Source: Paraburkholderia sp. DHOC27 | Lineage (GTDB): Bacteria; Pseudomonadota; Gammaproteobacteria; Burkholderiales; Burkholderiaceae | DNA: 64,000 bases | Direction: 5' to 3' | NCBI RefSeq assembly: GCF_003429005.1 | Contig: NZ_QVQV01000008.1 | Span: 310,001-374,000, forward strand | The notes under the pieces: generated by a model | Database searches by the model: none | What the model was told of the DNA's origin: nothing | What the model saw: the letters and a program-made list of their open reading frames with translations, nothing else | Shown here: positions 33,108-42,225 of the stretch, in pieces | How the letters are laid out: each line of letters begins with the position of its first letter | Numbering within the stretch: the first letter of the stretch is position 1 | Translations under genes and position numbers: made by a program

Positions 33108-33914
33108 TCAGGTGGAAAGCAGCTGAAGAAATTCGAGCATTACGCCATTGAAGACCGAAGGTCTTTGCAACGGCGCGAAGTGACTGACTTCAGGCAACAG
33201 AACAAGCGTGGCGTGTGGAATGCTGCCGGCGAGATACTGCGCGTGTTCCGGCTTGATGAATTCGTCATGCTCGCTGTGCACGACCGTCACCGGCACGCGT
33301 ACCTCGGCCAGATCACGCGCGGTGTAATTCGGCTGCGTCTTCATCATCTCGCTGACTGCGCCGACAAACGCATCGAACTCATTCGGCGTGGCGGATAATT
33401 GCGCGTAGTCTTTGGCGTGCCGGCTAAAGCATCGGTTGATGGTAGACGTTGCCACGAATTCCTTCGTGCCGCTCGGGTCCATGTTGCAGCCGAAGAACAG
33501 CACGCCCGCCACGCGTTCTGGCGCCTGCATGCCAAGAATCAACGCGACGCATGCACCGTCGCTCCAGCCCACCACGGCAGCACGTTCGATCTGCAGCGCG
33601 TCCATGACCGCCAGCACATCGGCTGCCATCAACTCGTATCGGTAAGGACGCGAATCACGCGTGCTGCGGCCATGTCCGCGGCTGTCGATCAGCACGACGC
33701 GATGACCCGCCTCGACCAGCGCAGGCACCTGATAACCCCAGTTGCCGCTATGACCCAGCCCGCCGTGCAGCAGAATCACCGGCGAGCCGCTTCCGTGCGT
33801 TGCGTACCAGATGCGTGCGCCTTCGTGGTTCACGTAGCCTTGATGCAGTTGCGCCGGCAGTGGGGCAGCACCATGCGCCTCGAAACGTTTTAGATCGTCG
33901 TCGTACGGTTCCAT
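33108..33914 (-). CDS. Alpha/beta hydrolase
   Basis: A 268-residue hydrolase. HGSGSPVILLHGGLGHSGNW carries the oxyanion-hole HG motif. The nucleophile should be the serine of the G-x-S-x-G-type elbow, here GWSDGACV around residue 122. The acid is probably in VVHSEHDEFIKPEH and the histidine in LLPEVSHFAPLQRP near the end. It has no signal peptide. DSRGHGRSTRDSRPYRYELM is typical of esterases and haloperoxidase-like enzymes of this fold. I chose ATG 33914 (MEPYDDDL) because GAGG lies 6 nt upstream; in-frame starts at 33944 and 33965 lack one. The substrate is unknown and no pathway neighbours are present. Confidence 0.85.
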   Translation of the reverse strand: MEPYDDDLKRFEAHGAAPLPAQLHQGYVNHEGARIWYATHGSGSPVILLHGGLGHSGNWGYQVPALVEAGHRVVLIDSRGHGRSTRDSRPYRYELMAADVLAVMDALQIERAAVVGWSDGACVALILGMQAPERVAGVLFFGCNMDPSGTKEFVATSTINRCFSRHAKDYAQLSATPNEFDAFVGAVSEMMKTQPNYTARDLAEVRVPVTVVHSEHDEFIKPEHAQYLAGSIPHATLVLLPEVSHFAPLQRPSVFNGVMLEFLQLLST

Positions 33915-33944
33915 CGAGACCTCGCGAATATCAGGCAGAGTCAT

Positions 33945-34364
33945 GGTGCGAAAAACGCTCGCCACCCGCCCGATTATCCGGCGATCTCACGCGCTTTGAC
34001 AACGCAGCCGGCCACGTTAACACTGAAACGCAGAAGTGAGCAGGGCCAACGCGCGGTCCCGGCACGCGCTTACGCAATTTCACAACATACCCCTGGCGCA
34101 TCGGCCCGGTTCCTGGCAAGCTATGAAAACCGGTCGTCATTCCACGCAGCGAGGCAGATTCCTGGTATATTCCAGGCAAAGTTCCGGCATGTTCCTGGAT
34201 TACCTGGGACTGCCATGCTATCGTCCGAATGACACGACATCGTTTATCGAAAGCAAGGTATTTTGCATTTCCCTGGCAATCCTTTCTATTCGATTAACAC
34301 GCAGTCATCCGTAAGCTGACGAGCCCATCGTCATTGTCAAGAATTCGAAGAGTGGAGGTACACC
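33945..34364. other. Divergent intergenic region with repeated TTCCTGG motifs
   Basis: The motif TTCCTGG occurs near 34110, 34159 and 34192, and TTCCCTGG near 34268. Around the second there is an inverted repeat, CCTGG-tatatt-CCAGG, at 34161-34176. These may be regulator sites for the divergent flanking genes. No gene was recognised. Confidence 0.4.
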
Positions 34365-34598
34365 ATGTCGACTCATGCTCACTCGCGTGAAGCCAATGCT
34401 GCCGAACGCTTTGTCCGTGCCACCCGTCAGGTGGATATTGCGTTTCGCGTGGTGCGCGGCGAAATCGAGCCGCAGAATCGCCCTATCGAGCATTCGCTCG
34501 CCGTGCGCCAACTCGAACAGGCGCTGGACGAACTTGCCGAGGCGCAGGATTTCTTCGACTCCGAAGTCGGCAACATCTCACCGAAACAGACCAACTGA
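34365..34598 (+). CDS. Small hypothetical protein (77 aa)
   Basis: ATG at 34365 with a strong ribosome site (GGAGG) 6 nt upstream. The product is charged and probably helical: NAAERFVRATRQVDIAFRVV and RQLEQALDELAEAQDFFDSE suggest two amphipathic helices with coiled-coil character around a loop containing EPQNRPIEHS. It has no signal or membrane segment. It precedes another small gene by 65 bp on the same strand. I recognise no family; function unknown. Confidence 0.7.
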   Translation: MSTHAHSREANAAERFVRATRQVDIAFRVVRGEIEPQNRPIEHSLAVRQLEQALDELAEAQDFFDSEVGNISPKQTN

Positions 34599-34663
34599 GC
34601 AGGGCCTTCTGCCTGCGCAACGCTGCACCTGTATGCGCGTGCCTACCCCGCTGCTCAACCTTT

Positions 34664-34927
34664 ATGTCTACAACGATTGAACGACTCGATGGCGAAGCGC
34701 GCGAGCGCCTGATCCGCTGGATCTTGCGGCGCATGGACGAATTCGGCATTACGCGCGCAGCGCTCGAACAATCCATCGAGGACGACCTGCAAAATGAACA
34801 GGCCGTGTCGTATCGCGATGCGTGGGGCAATACCTGGAATGGCGACGGCGACCTGCCCGAGTGGCTGCAACGCGCTGTCGCCGCCGGTCAAAGCATCGAG
34901 CATTTTCGCGCCGCGAACAACGCGTAA
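34664..34927 (+). CDS. Small protein with H-NS-like C-terminal core (87 aa)
   Basis: The N-terminal half (ERLIRWILRRMDEFGITRAA, then LEQSIEDD) looks helical. The C-terminal part, SYRDAWGNTWNGDGDLPEWL, recalls the H-NS DNA-binding core of the Y-R-x-x-x-G-x-T-W-x-G-x-G-x-x-P-x-W type; the H-NS gene at 58.5 kb in this window has KYRDPKTGATWSGHARPPAW. The resemblance is short, and the basic residues H-NS uses in the minor groove are replaced by acidic ones, so DNA binding is doubtful and mimicry of H-NS is a possibility. The ATG lacks a clear ribosome site. Confidence 0.55.
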   Translation: MSTTIERLDGEARERLIRWILRRMDEFGITRAALEQSIEDDLQNEQAVSYRDAWGNTWNGDGDLPEWLQRAVAAGQSIEHFRAANNA

Positions 34928-34989
34928 CGTGCCGGGCTAGTGTGCTCGACGGAACGCGTCTGCAATACGCCATCCGTCAATCAACCCAT

Positions 34990-35538
34990 TCAGCCTTTCG
35001 CCAGTTCCGCTTCGATGGACTCCAGCAAACGCGGATCGTCCGCCGTCACATCCGGTGCAAAGCGTCCCACCACTTCGCCGTCACGGCTGATCAAAAACTT
35101 TTCGAAATTCCACAGCACGTCCGCCTGATTTTCCGCGTGCACGCCATAGCCTTTCAGGCGCTCGCGGAAGGGTCCATCACCTGTCGCGACCGGTTGCGTC
35201 GCCGTCAACGCTGCGTAGAGCGGGTGCTGGTCTTCACCGAGCACGGAAATCTTCGAAAACAGCGGGAAATGCACGTCGTAGCTGGTTGAGCAAAACGACG
35301 CGATCTCGCTGTCGCTGCCCGGCTCCTGGCCTTTGAAGTTGTTAGCGGGAAAACCGAGCACTTCGAAGCCTTCCGCGCGCTTGTCCTGATACAGACTTTC
35401 CAGCGCCGTGTATTGCGGCGTCAAACCACATTTGGACGCAACGTTGACCACCAGTAAGACCTTGCCGCGATAGTTCGCGAGACTGCTGTCCTTGCCGTCA
35501 ATCTCTTTCAGGGGAATGTCCTGCAATGCGAGCGTCAT
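34990..35538 (-). CDS. Glutathione peroxidase family thiol peroxidase
   Basis: A 182-residue thioredoxin-fold peroxidase. The active-site cysteine lies in VNVASKCGLTPQYTALESLY (residue about 37), so this is the cysteine, not selenocysteine, form. The glutamine region is GFPANNFKGQEPGSDSEIAS, and VLWNFEKFLISRDGEVVGRF carries the conserved W-N-F-x-K-F. The fold reduces hydroperoxides using thioredoxin or glutathione in the cytoplasm. GGAG precedes ATG 35538; the frame extends to 35616 without support. It is 115 bp downstream of the zwf start region on the same strand order, and NADPH from zwf could feed such peroxide reduction. Confidence 0.93.
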   Translation of the reverse strand: MTLALQDIPLKEIDGKDSSLANYRGKVLLVVNVASKCGLTPQYTALESLYQDKRAEGFEVLGFPANNFKGQEPGSDSEIASFCSTSYDVHFPLFSKISVLGEDQHPLYAALTATQPVATGDGPFRERLKGYGVHAENQADVLWNFEKFLISRDGEVVGRFAPDVTADDPRLLESIEAELAKG

Positions 35539-35652
35539 AAAAACTCCGTGGATGGTAGAGAGGCAACCATGTGCCGCAGTTAACACTACCGGAGTTCGAC
35601 GCTGCCTGCAGGGCACCGCTGAATTCGCCTTTCATCACGCAGCAACCGCACC

Positions 35653-37116
35653 TCAGCTACCGAGGTTGTTGGGATCGCGCCACGCGCGTTCGAACGGCAG
35701 ACGCCACGCGCGCGGCGCGACGAGTTGATGAATGGCGTTGGGCCCCCACGAACCCGGTGCGTAGAAGCGCACTGGCGGCGGCGATTCGAGCAAAGCCGTC
35801 GACACCTCCCAGAGCCGCTCGATGCCCTCGGCCGTGGTGAACAGCGTGCGGTCCCCGCGCATGGCGTCGAGAATCAGCCGTTCATACGCTTCCAGCACAT
35901 CGCCAATCAAACCCGTGTCACGCATGGCGAATTGCAGGCTCAGCTTGTCGAGCCGCATGCCCGGCCCTGGACGCTTGCCGTAAAACGACAGCGACATTTT
36001 CGACGCGTCGGCGAGATCGAAGGTCAAGTGATCCGGACCCTGCGAGCCGACGCCCGAGCCCGCAGGAAACATACTCTTGGGCGGTTCGCGGAACGCGATG
36101 GAAATGATCCGCTGCCCTTCCGCCAGCCGCTTGCCGGTGCGCAGATAAAACGGCACGCCGGCCCAGCGCCAGTTGTCGATGGTGCACTTCAGCGCAATGA
36201 AGGTTTCCGTTTCCGACTCAGGACTCACGCCCTCTTCGTTGCGATAGCCCGTGTATTGCCCGCGCACCACATCCTGCGGCTGGATTGGCAACATGCTGCG
36301 AAACACCTTGTTCTTTTCTTCGCTGATAGGCGACGGTTCGAGCGAAGTGGGCGGCTCCATTGCCATGAAGGCGAGAATCTGGAACAGGTGCGTCACCACC
36401 ATGTCACGAAACGCGCCGGTCTGCTCATAGAAGCCGGCGCGCTTGCCGAGTCCGAGCGTCTCGGGAACATCGATCTGCACATGGTCGATGAAGTTGCGAT
36501 TCCAGATCGGCTCGAACAGGCCATTCGCAAAGCGGAAAGCCAGAATGTTTTGCGCCGGTTCCTTGCCGAGAAAGTGGTCGATGCGAAAAATCTGCTCTTC
36601 CTCGAACACCTCATGCAGCTTCGCATTCAGCGACACTGAACTCGCCAGATCGGTGCCAAAGGGCTTTTCCATGATGATGCGCGAGCGTTCCACCAGTTCC
36701 GCTTCGCTCAGCATGCGCACCGCCGATAACGCCGCGTTCGGCGGCACGCTCAGATAGTGCAGACGGCGGCACTCGCCATCGAAGGCCTGCTCGGCCCGCT
36801 CCACGGCGACCTTGAGCGCGGGCGCGCCCGCCGAAAGCGGTACGTAGTCGAGATTGGCCGCGAAGGCGTCCCACTCTGCCGGGACCACCTTGCGGGTAGA
36901 AAACTCATCGAGTGCTTCGCGCGCCGAGCGGCGAAAGTCGTCGAGCGTGATGTCGTCGAGCGCGACCGCGATGATCCGGCAGCCGGGAATAAAGCCCGCA
37001 TTCGACAGATGGAACAAGCCAGGCAACAGCTTGCGGCGTGCGAGATCGCCAGTCGCGCCGAACAGCACGACGACCTGCGGATACCGTGGACCGACTCCTG
37101 CAGAGATCTTCACCAT
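35653..37116 (-). CDS. zwf: Glucose-6-phosphate 1-dehydrogenase
   Basis: A 487-residue NADP-dependent enzyme, the first step of the oxidative pentose phosphate and Entner-Doudoroff routes. Motifs: VVLFGATGDLARRKLLPGLF (cofactor site), MEKPFGTDLASS, the active-site RIDHFLGKEPAQNILAFRFA with catalytic histidine, and WAGVPFYLRTGKRL. Length is normal for the family. GAGGA lies about 9 nt before the ATG. The usual partners (pgl, glk, edd, hexR) are absent, so this may be an additional copy. Neighbours are glutathione peroxidase and, divergently, a YigZ gene. A role in NADPH supply during oxidative stress is plausible from the pairing with the peroxidase but is inference. Confidence 0.95.
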   Translation of the reverse strand: MVKISAGVGPRYPQVVVLFGATGDLARRKLLPGLFHLSNAGFIPGCRIIAVALDDITLDDFRRSAREALDEFSTRKVVPAEWDAFAANLDYVPLSAGAPALKVAVERAEQAFDGECRRLHYLSVPPNAALSAVRMLSEAELVERSRIIMEKPFGTDLASSVSLNAKLHEVFEEEQIFRIDHFLGKEPAQNILAFRFANGLFEPIWNRNFIDHVQIDVPETLGLGKRAGFYEQTGAFRDMVVTHLFQILAFMAMEPPTSLEPSPISEEKNKVFRSMLPIQPQDVVRGQYTGYRNEEGVSPESETETFIALKCTIDNWRWAGVPFYLRTGKRLAEGQRIISIAFREPPKSMFPAGSGVGSQGPDHLTFDLADASKMSLSFYGKRPGPGMRLDKLSLQFAMRDTGLIGDVLEAYERLILDAMRGDRTLFTTAEGIERLWEVSTALLESPPPVRFYAPGSWGPNAIHQLVAPRAWRLPFERAWRDPNNLGS

Positions 37117-37274
37117 CGTAGGAATCCTCTTTGGGTGACCAACGTCAAACCGGCAAACCAGGCGCAGCCCATCCAGTTTAGCCGCAACTGCGCATCCGTT
37201 ACCATGTCGGATTCGGAGCCGCGCTCGCCATTGCTGGCTGGCAATGCGTAACGCGCCTTCCCTCGTTCCATGAA

Positions 37275-37889
37275 ATGCGGTCGCCGCGTCGTCCCTTGCC
37301 CGTCTATACCTTACCTGCTGCGCTGAGCGCGGAACTTGAAATCCGCAAAAGCCGATTCATCGCCCACGCAATTCCCGTGGCCGACCGCGATGCCGCGATG
37401 GAAGAACTGCGCCGTCTGCGCGAAGCGAACCCCACCGCGACGCACGTATGCTGGGCGCTGCTGGCGGGCGGGCAGTCGGGCATGTCCGATGATGGCGAAC
37501 CGTCCGGCACCGCGGGACGCCCCATTCTCGAAGTCTTGCGCCATCACGATCTGGACGGCGTGCTCGCCGCCGTGGTGCGTTACTACGGCGGCGTGAAACT
37601 CGGCGCGGGTGGCCTCGTGCGTGCCTATACGGACGCGATAGCCCGCGTGCTGCAGGACGCGCCACGCGTCGAACGAATCGCGCAGGCGTTCTTGATGGTG
37701 GAGATCGGCTATCCGGACGAAGCGCGCGTGCGCCGCTGGATCGAGCAGGAAAACTACGAACTGGCCGAGAGTGGCTATCAGATGGCGGTACGGCTGACGA
37801 TCCGTATGCCGGTCACCGCGCTGGAAGAAGCGAGGGAGGCCTTGCGCGACATGACGCAAGGCCGTGCGGTGTTTCCTGAGGCAGATTGA
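37275..37889 (+). CDS. yigZ: YigZ/IMPACT family protein
   Basis: A 204-residue cytoplasmic protein. The N-terminal domain carries IRKSRFIAHAIPVADRDAAM, ATHVCWALLAGGQSGMSDDG, EPSGTAGRPILEVLRHHDLD and VVRYYGGVKLGAGGLVRAYT, the signature set of the YigZ/UPF0029 family. The C-terminal DUF1949-like domain is residues about 140-200. The family is linked to ribosome or translation-stress functions in eukaryotes (IMPACT) but its bacterial role is not firmly known. It is divergent from zwf. No clear ribosome site precedes the ATG. A GC-rich hairpin overlaps its 3' end. Confidence 0.92.
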   Translation: MRSPRRPLPVYTLPAALSAELEIRKSRFIAHAIPVADRDAAMEELRRLREANPTATHVCWALLAGGQSGMSDDGEPSGTAGRPILEVLRHHDLDGVLAAVVRYYGGVKLGAGGLVRAYTDAIARVLQDAPRVERIAQAFLMVEIGYPDEARVRRWIEQENYELAESGYQMAVRLTIRMPVTALEEAREALRDMTQGRAVFPEAD

Positions 37890-37909
37890 GCGCGGCCCGG
37901 GGGCCGCGC
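37890..37909. terminator. Short GC-rich hairpin at the yigZ / GMC convergent junction
   Basis: GCGCGGCCC (37890-37898) pairs with GGGCCGCGC (37901-37909). It directly follows the yigZ stop and lies about 55 bp past the GMC gene stop on the other strand. There is no T-tract, so activity as a terminator is uncertain. Confidence 0.35.
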
Positions 37910-37964
37910 CGCCTTAGAAGCGCTTCACAACCGCTGGCTTCACACCTGCTCGCTTCAGAACAAC

Positions 37965-39632
37965 TTAATGCGCCGCCAACGCCGCCGACGCGGGCTTGTT
38001 ACGCGCCGCGCCAGAGGCTTTCTGCGCGTCCTGCAGAATCATCTCCGCGCCCTTCTCCGCCACCATCATGGTCGGTGCATTGACGTTGCCCGAGGTGATG
38101 TTCGGGAAGATCGACGCGTCGACCACGCGCAGTCCCGTCATGCCATGCACACGCAAACGCTCGTCGACCACCGACGTCTGCGCATCCGGGCCCATCGCGC
38201 ACGATCCGCACAGGTGATAGATCGAGCCCGACTCCTTGCGGAAATACTGCAGGAAGTCCTCGCGGCTATTCACCTGCGGCCCCGGCGAAATCTCTTCGAG
38301 CGTGATGCCACGCAATGCCGGCGTGCCCATGACCTTGCGCACCAGTTCGCAACCCTGAATCACCTCGTCGATATCCTTCTCGGTGGTCAGCGCATTGATG
38401 CGAATCTTCGCGGCGTCCTCGGCGCGGTTCGAAGCGATCTCGATCGAACCCCGGCTGGTGGGCCGGCAAGGATTGAAGGCCAGCAGGAAACCCGAGTACG
38501 GCTCTGGCTCGAGACTCGCTTTGTTGCTCTTCGGAATGCGGTACGACAGCGGGTTGAAATACAGTTGCAGATTAGGCTGCGCCTGCTGATCGTTGCCCTT
38601 GAAAAAGCCGCCCGACTGGTTGACGCTCATCGCAAGTGGCCCCTTGCGCGTGAACAGATACTGCAAGCCAAGCTTCAGCTTGCCGAGCAACGGTCGCATT
38701 TCGTCGTTCAACGTCTTGACGCTGGAACGATAGTAAAAACTCACGCACAGGTGGTCCTGCAGGTTCTGTCCCACGGCGGGCAAGGCGTGCACGAGCGCAA
38801 CGTTGTGCTTCGCCAGCAGCGCCGCGTCACCCACACCGGACAGTTGCAACAGCTTCGGCGAATCCACCGCACCCGCAGACAGAATCACTTCACGATTCGC
38901 CGTGAAGGTACGCGTGCTGCCGTTTTGCTGCACCGTCACGCCGGTTGCGCGCTTGTTGATATCGAACAGCACGCGGTTCACCAGCACCTCACATTCAACG
39001 GTGAGGTTCTTGCGCGTCAATACCGGGTGCAGATATTCGAAGCTGCTCGACGAACGCTGGCCATTACGCGTGTTCACGTCGTAAATGCCCGCACCTTCGA
39101 ACTGCGCACCGTTGAAATCGTCGCTGCGCTTGTAGCCCGCCTGATCGCAACCCTTGAGGAACACGTGACAAATCGGGTGGACGGCGTCCTTCATCGGCGA
39201 GATGCCAATGGGACCATCCGCGCCGTGATACTTCGTGTTGCCCAGTGGATGCGTTTCCAGCTTGCGGAAGTACGGCAGCACGTCGCGGAACGCCCAGCCC
39301 TTGTTGCCCGCGGCGGCCCAGTCGTCGAAGTCGTGCGGTTGACCGCGCACGTAGATCATCGCGTTGATCGAACCCGAGCCGCCCTGCACCTTGCCACGCG
39401 GGCAATAGATGGAGCGGTTTTCGAGTTCCTTCTCCGGCTCGCTGTAATACATCCAGTTATAGGTTTCGTTGTAGTACGTCTTGGTGAAACCCACCGGAAT
39501 CTTGAACCAGAACGAGCTGTCCTTGCCGCCTGCTTCGAGCAGCAACACGGAATGCTCGCCCGAGGCCGACAGCCGGTTGGCGAGAATGCAGCCCGCCGAG
39601 CCTGCGCCCACAATAATGTAGTCGTAATTCAT
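37965..39632 (-). CDS. GMC-family FAD alcohol/choline dehydrogenase
   Basis: A 555-residue flavoprotein of the glucose-methanol-choline family. The ADP-binding motif is DYIIVGAGSAGCILANRLSA at the N-terminus. The GMC signatures are PRGKVQGGSGSINAMIYVRG and the segment with SAGAVDSPKLLQLSGVGDAA. The catalytic region is YHLCGSCAMGPDA with the partner residue in SGNVNAPTMM. No signal peptide is seen. It is the last gene of a four-gene operon (aldehyde dehydrogenase, MFS transporter, enolase-superfamily enzyme, this gene). In that setting it would oxidise an alcohol to an aldehyde that the dehydrogenase then oxidises to an acid. The substrate is unknown; the length and end match choline/alcohol dehydrogenases of proteobacteria. 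Confidence 0.92.
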   Translation of the reverse strand: MNYDYIIVGAGSAGCILANRLSASGEHSVLLLEAGGKDSSFWFKIPVGFTKTYYNETYNWMYYSEPEKELENRSIYCPRGKVQGGSGSINAMIYVRGQPHDFDDWAAAGNKGWAFRDVLPYFRKLETHPLGNTKYHGADGPIGISPMKDAVHPICHVFLKGCDQAGYKRSDDFNGAQFEGAGIYDVNTRNGQRSSSSFEYLHPVLTRKNLTVECEVLVNRVLFDINKRATGVTVQQNGSTRTFTANREVILSAGAVDSPKLLQLSGVGDAALLAKHNVALVHALPAVGQNLQDHLCVSFYYRSSVKTLNDEMRPLLGKLKLGLQYLFTRKGPLAMSVNQSGGFFKGNDQQAQPNLQLYFNPLSYRIPKSNKASLEPEPYSGFLLAFNPCRPTSRGSIEIASNRAEDAAKIRINALTTEKDIDEVIQGCELVRKVMGTPALRGITLEEISPGPQVNSREDFLQYFRKESGSIYHLCGSCAMGPDAQTSVVDERLRVHGMTGLRVVDASIFPNITSGNVNAPTMMVAEKGAEMILQDAQKASGAARNKPASAALAAH

Positions 39633-39687
39633 GGTGTATCGCGCCTGACGGCGTCCGCTTCAATGAATGCGAAAGTCACTCTCAAAC

Positions 39688-40905
39688 TCAGCCCTTGGCC
39701 GGCGCCAGGTCCTTCACGTCGGCGGGGCGATCGGCCATCTGCAGATGCAGGCGCTTGCCGGTGTAGGGCGAATGCTCGCGCACCACGGCCATGTTCAGCT
39801 CCACACCCAGGCCCGGCTCGCGTGACGGAATGATGTAGCCGTCTTCCCAGCGGATCGGCGTCTTCAGCACTTCCGCGTGGAACCCGTCCCACGTGCCGAT
39901 GCTTTCCTGAATCAGGAAGTTTGGCGTGCACGCCGCCAGCTGGATGCTCGCTGCAGCGCCCACCGGCCCGTTGTAGAGGTGCGGCGCGATCTGCGCGTAA
40001 TACACCTCGGCGATGCTCGCCACTTTCTTCGCTTCCAGCAGCCCGCCCACGCGCGCCACGTTCAGTTGCAGGATCGACGCGGCGCCTGCTTCGAGCAGCT
40101 TGAAAAATTCGTATTTGGTCGTGAGACGCTCACCGGCGGCAATGGGAATGCTGGTGTGCTTCGACACCTGGGCCATCGCTCCTTCCTGGCCCGGCGGCAC
40201 CGGCTCTTCGAACCACAGCGGGTCGTATTTCTCCAGACGCTTCGCAAGCCTGATCGCGGACGACGGCACCATCTGCCCATGCGTGCCGAACAGCAGATCG
40301 GCCTTGCTGCCCACGGCTTCGCGCACGCGGCGGCAGAACAGTTCGCAGCGGTCGAGCACTTCCATAGAAAGCTGATGGCCCGAATACGCGGTGTACGGAC
40401 CGGCCGGATCGAACTTGACCGCCGTGAAGCCGCGCTGCACGTTTTCCACCGCGCATTCGGCGGCGAGATCCGGATCGTCGTAGTCGTATTCGCCGCGGCT
40501 GTTCTTCGGATACAGATAGGTGTACGAACGGAGCCGTTCATTGACCATGCCGCCCAGCAGTTCATACACCGGCTTGCCGGCGGCCTTGCCGATGATGTCC
40601 CAGCACGCCATCTCAAGACCGCTCACCACGCCCATCATGGTCAGGTCGGGGCGCTGCGTGAAGCCGCTCGAATACGCTTCGCGCCACAGGCGTTCCACGT
40701 GGTGCGGATCCTTGTCCTGCAGGTAGCGGCCAAACACATCGTCGATGATGGGGACCATTGCATCGGGGTGGAACGTCGCCGAATAGATTTCGCCCACGCC
40801 TTCGATACCGCACGCCGTTTTCAGCTTGACGAAGATCCAGTACATGCCGCCCACGTGCGGCGGCGGAACAGCGACAACATGGGTTTCGAGCGAGACAACT
40901 TTCAT
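39688..40905 (-). CDS. Enolase-superfamily sugar-acid dehydratase (mandelate racemase/muconate lactonizing type)
   Basis: A 405-residue enzyme. The capping domain has GIEGVGEIYSATFHPDAMVP. The barrel has FTAVKFDPAGPYTAYSGHQL (second-strand K-x-D), LLFGTHGQMVPSSAIRLAKR, LWFEEPVPPGQEGAMAQVSK (E-E-P), IPIAAGERLTTKYEFFKLL (third metal ligand E) and QIAPHLYNGPVGAAASIQLA with the catalytic-position histidine. This layout suits acid-sugar dehydratases (galactonate, mannonate, fuconate type) more than racemases. AGAAGG precedes the ATG, which directly abuts the MFS stop codon, so the two are co-translated or nearly so. The exact substrate cannot be read from the sequence. Confidence 0.9.
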   Translation of the reverse strand: MKVVSLETHVVAVPPPHVGGMYWIFVKLKTACGIEGVGEIYSATFHPDAMVPIIDDVFGRYLQDKDPHHVERLWREAYSSGFTQRPDLTMMGVVSGLEMACWDIIGKAAGKPVYELLGGMVNERLRSYTYLYPKNSRGEYDYDDPDLAAECAVENVQRGFTAVKFDPAGPYTAYSGHQLSMEVLDRCELFCRRVREAVGSKADLLFGTHGQMVPSSAIRLAKRLEKYDPLWFEEPVPPGQEGAMAQVSKHTSIPIAAGERLTTKYEFFKLLEAGAASILQLNVARVGGLLEAKKVASIAEVYYAQIAPHLYNGPVGAAASIQLAACTPNFLIQESIGTWDGFHAEVLKTPIRWEDGYIIPSREPGLGVELNMAVVREHSPYTGKRLHLQMADRPADVKDLAPAKG

Positions 40906-42225
40906 TTACGCGCCTTCTTTCTTGTTAAGCATGTTTCTCAGTACGAGTGCAGCACAGCCACCGAGCGCCGCGACCGCGGCCACATAGCCGAAATACAGTT
41001 GATAACCGAATACGCCGGGATACGTCTGCGTCAGATAACCGTTGATGAGCGGCAGGAACACGTCCGGCGAATAACCGAGCACCGAGATCAAACCGATGGC
41101 GAGGCCGGTGGTTTCGAGCGGTACGTTGCAGCGATCCAGCAAGGACCAGTACAGGCCGCGAATCGCGTAGGTCAGGATGCCGATGAACAACACGAGGAAC
41201 ACCAGCGCCACGTGACTGCCAATGCCAGGCGCCGCCACCAGACCGACCAGCGAGAGCGCGGCGAGAAACAGCGCGATCACCAGCACGGAAATCTTCGAGA
41301 AGCGGTCGCCGAGAAAGCCACCGCCAATGCCGCCAATCGGGCGCATCCACAGCTTGAGGGTGGTGACCGTGCCGGCCATCACCACGGACAGGCCAATCGC
41401 GCCTTCGTGCAGATAAGCGGAGAAGCTATAGGTCGCCCAGAACACCTGATAGCCGCAAAACACGATGGCCGCGACCAGCCACAACTCGGGAATCTTCGCG
41501 AGCGTCACCAGATCGACCAGCACGTTATTGCGGGCGCGCTTGCCGGACTGCGCGGCAGCACTGGCCGACTGCGGGTCCTTGACCAGACCCAGCACGACGC
41601 CCAATGCGATACACAGGAACGCATACATGTAGACGACGAGCTTGAAACCCATCGCCGTGGATTCACCGTGGGTTTGCGTCGCCCATGCGAACAGCGTGAT
41701 GGCGATCGTCGCCAGCATGGCTTCGATCAGGCCACGGCCACCATCGAGAAAGCCAAAGAAACGGCCTTGCTCGCTGGCCCCGGCAATCATCGTCACGCGT
41801 TTGATGACGGCGGCCCAGAAGGTCAAACCGGTGGAAAGACCCCAGCCGCCGAAGATCACCATCAGCATGGAGAAGGACGGTGCGGTCGAATACCAGAGGC
41901 CAAGTACGCCGGTTGCGATCAGCGAGAAGCAGATCAGCATGCGCGGTGCAATGCGATCGGCGAGCCAGCCGCTTGGCAGATAGCTCAGCAGAAAGATGGT
42001 GCCCAGCGACGAATACAGATAGCCGAGCTGGCTATCCGTGATGTGAAAGACTTCCAGCATCGTCGGCTGATATACCTGCCGCAGATACAGAATCGGATAG
42101 ATGGCGCCAGCGGCGATCACCAGCAGCAGAAGCTGCACATAGCGCTGTGCTTTGGTGTCTTGCAGGGTGGCTGCGCCTTGCGACGGGCGCAATGCGGCTT
42201 TGGACTGAACGGGTTGAGTCGACAC
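40906..42225 (-). CDS. MFS transporter, organic acid/sugar acid type
   Basis: A 439-residue inner-membrane protein with about 12 membrane helices in two bundles, split by a loop of about 25 residues (KDPQSASAAAQSGKRARNN). The motif between TM2 and TM3 is SGWLADRIAPRMLICFSLI, the MFS G-x-x-x-D-R-x-x-x-R pattern. I chose a GTG start at 42225 because CAGGAG lies 6 nt upstream; the frame extends to 42270. The N-terminal tail of about 30 residues is polar. It should import the substrate for the enzymes encoded on either side. It is directly followed by the dehydratase gene with no gap. Confidence 0.9.
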   Translation of the reverse strand: MSTQPVQSKAALRPSQGAATLQDTKAQRYVQLLLLVIAAGAIYPILYLRQVYQPTMLEVFHITDSQLGYLYSSLGTIFLLSYLPSGWLADRIAPRMLICFSLIATGVLGLWYSTAPSFSMLMVIFGGWGLSTGLTFWAAVIKRVTMIAGASEQGRFFGFLDGGRGLIEAMLATIAITLFAWATQTHGESTAMGFKLVVYMYAFLCIALGVVLGLVKDPQSASAAAQSGKRARNNVLVDLVTLAKIPELWLVAAIVFCGYQVFWATYSFSAYLHEGAIGLSVVMAGTVTTLKLWMRPIGGIGGGFLGDRFSKISVLVIALFLAALSLVGLVAAPGIGSHVALVFLVLFIGILTYAIRGLYWSLLDRCNVPLETTGLAIGLISVLGYSPDVFLPLINGYLTQTYPGVFGYQLYFGYVAAVAALGGCAALVLRNMLNKKEGA

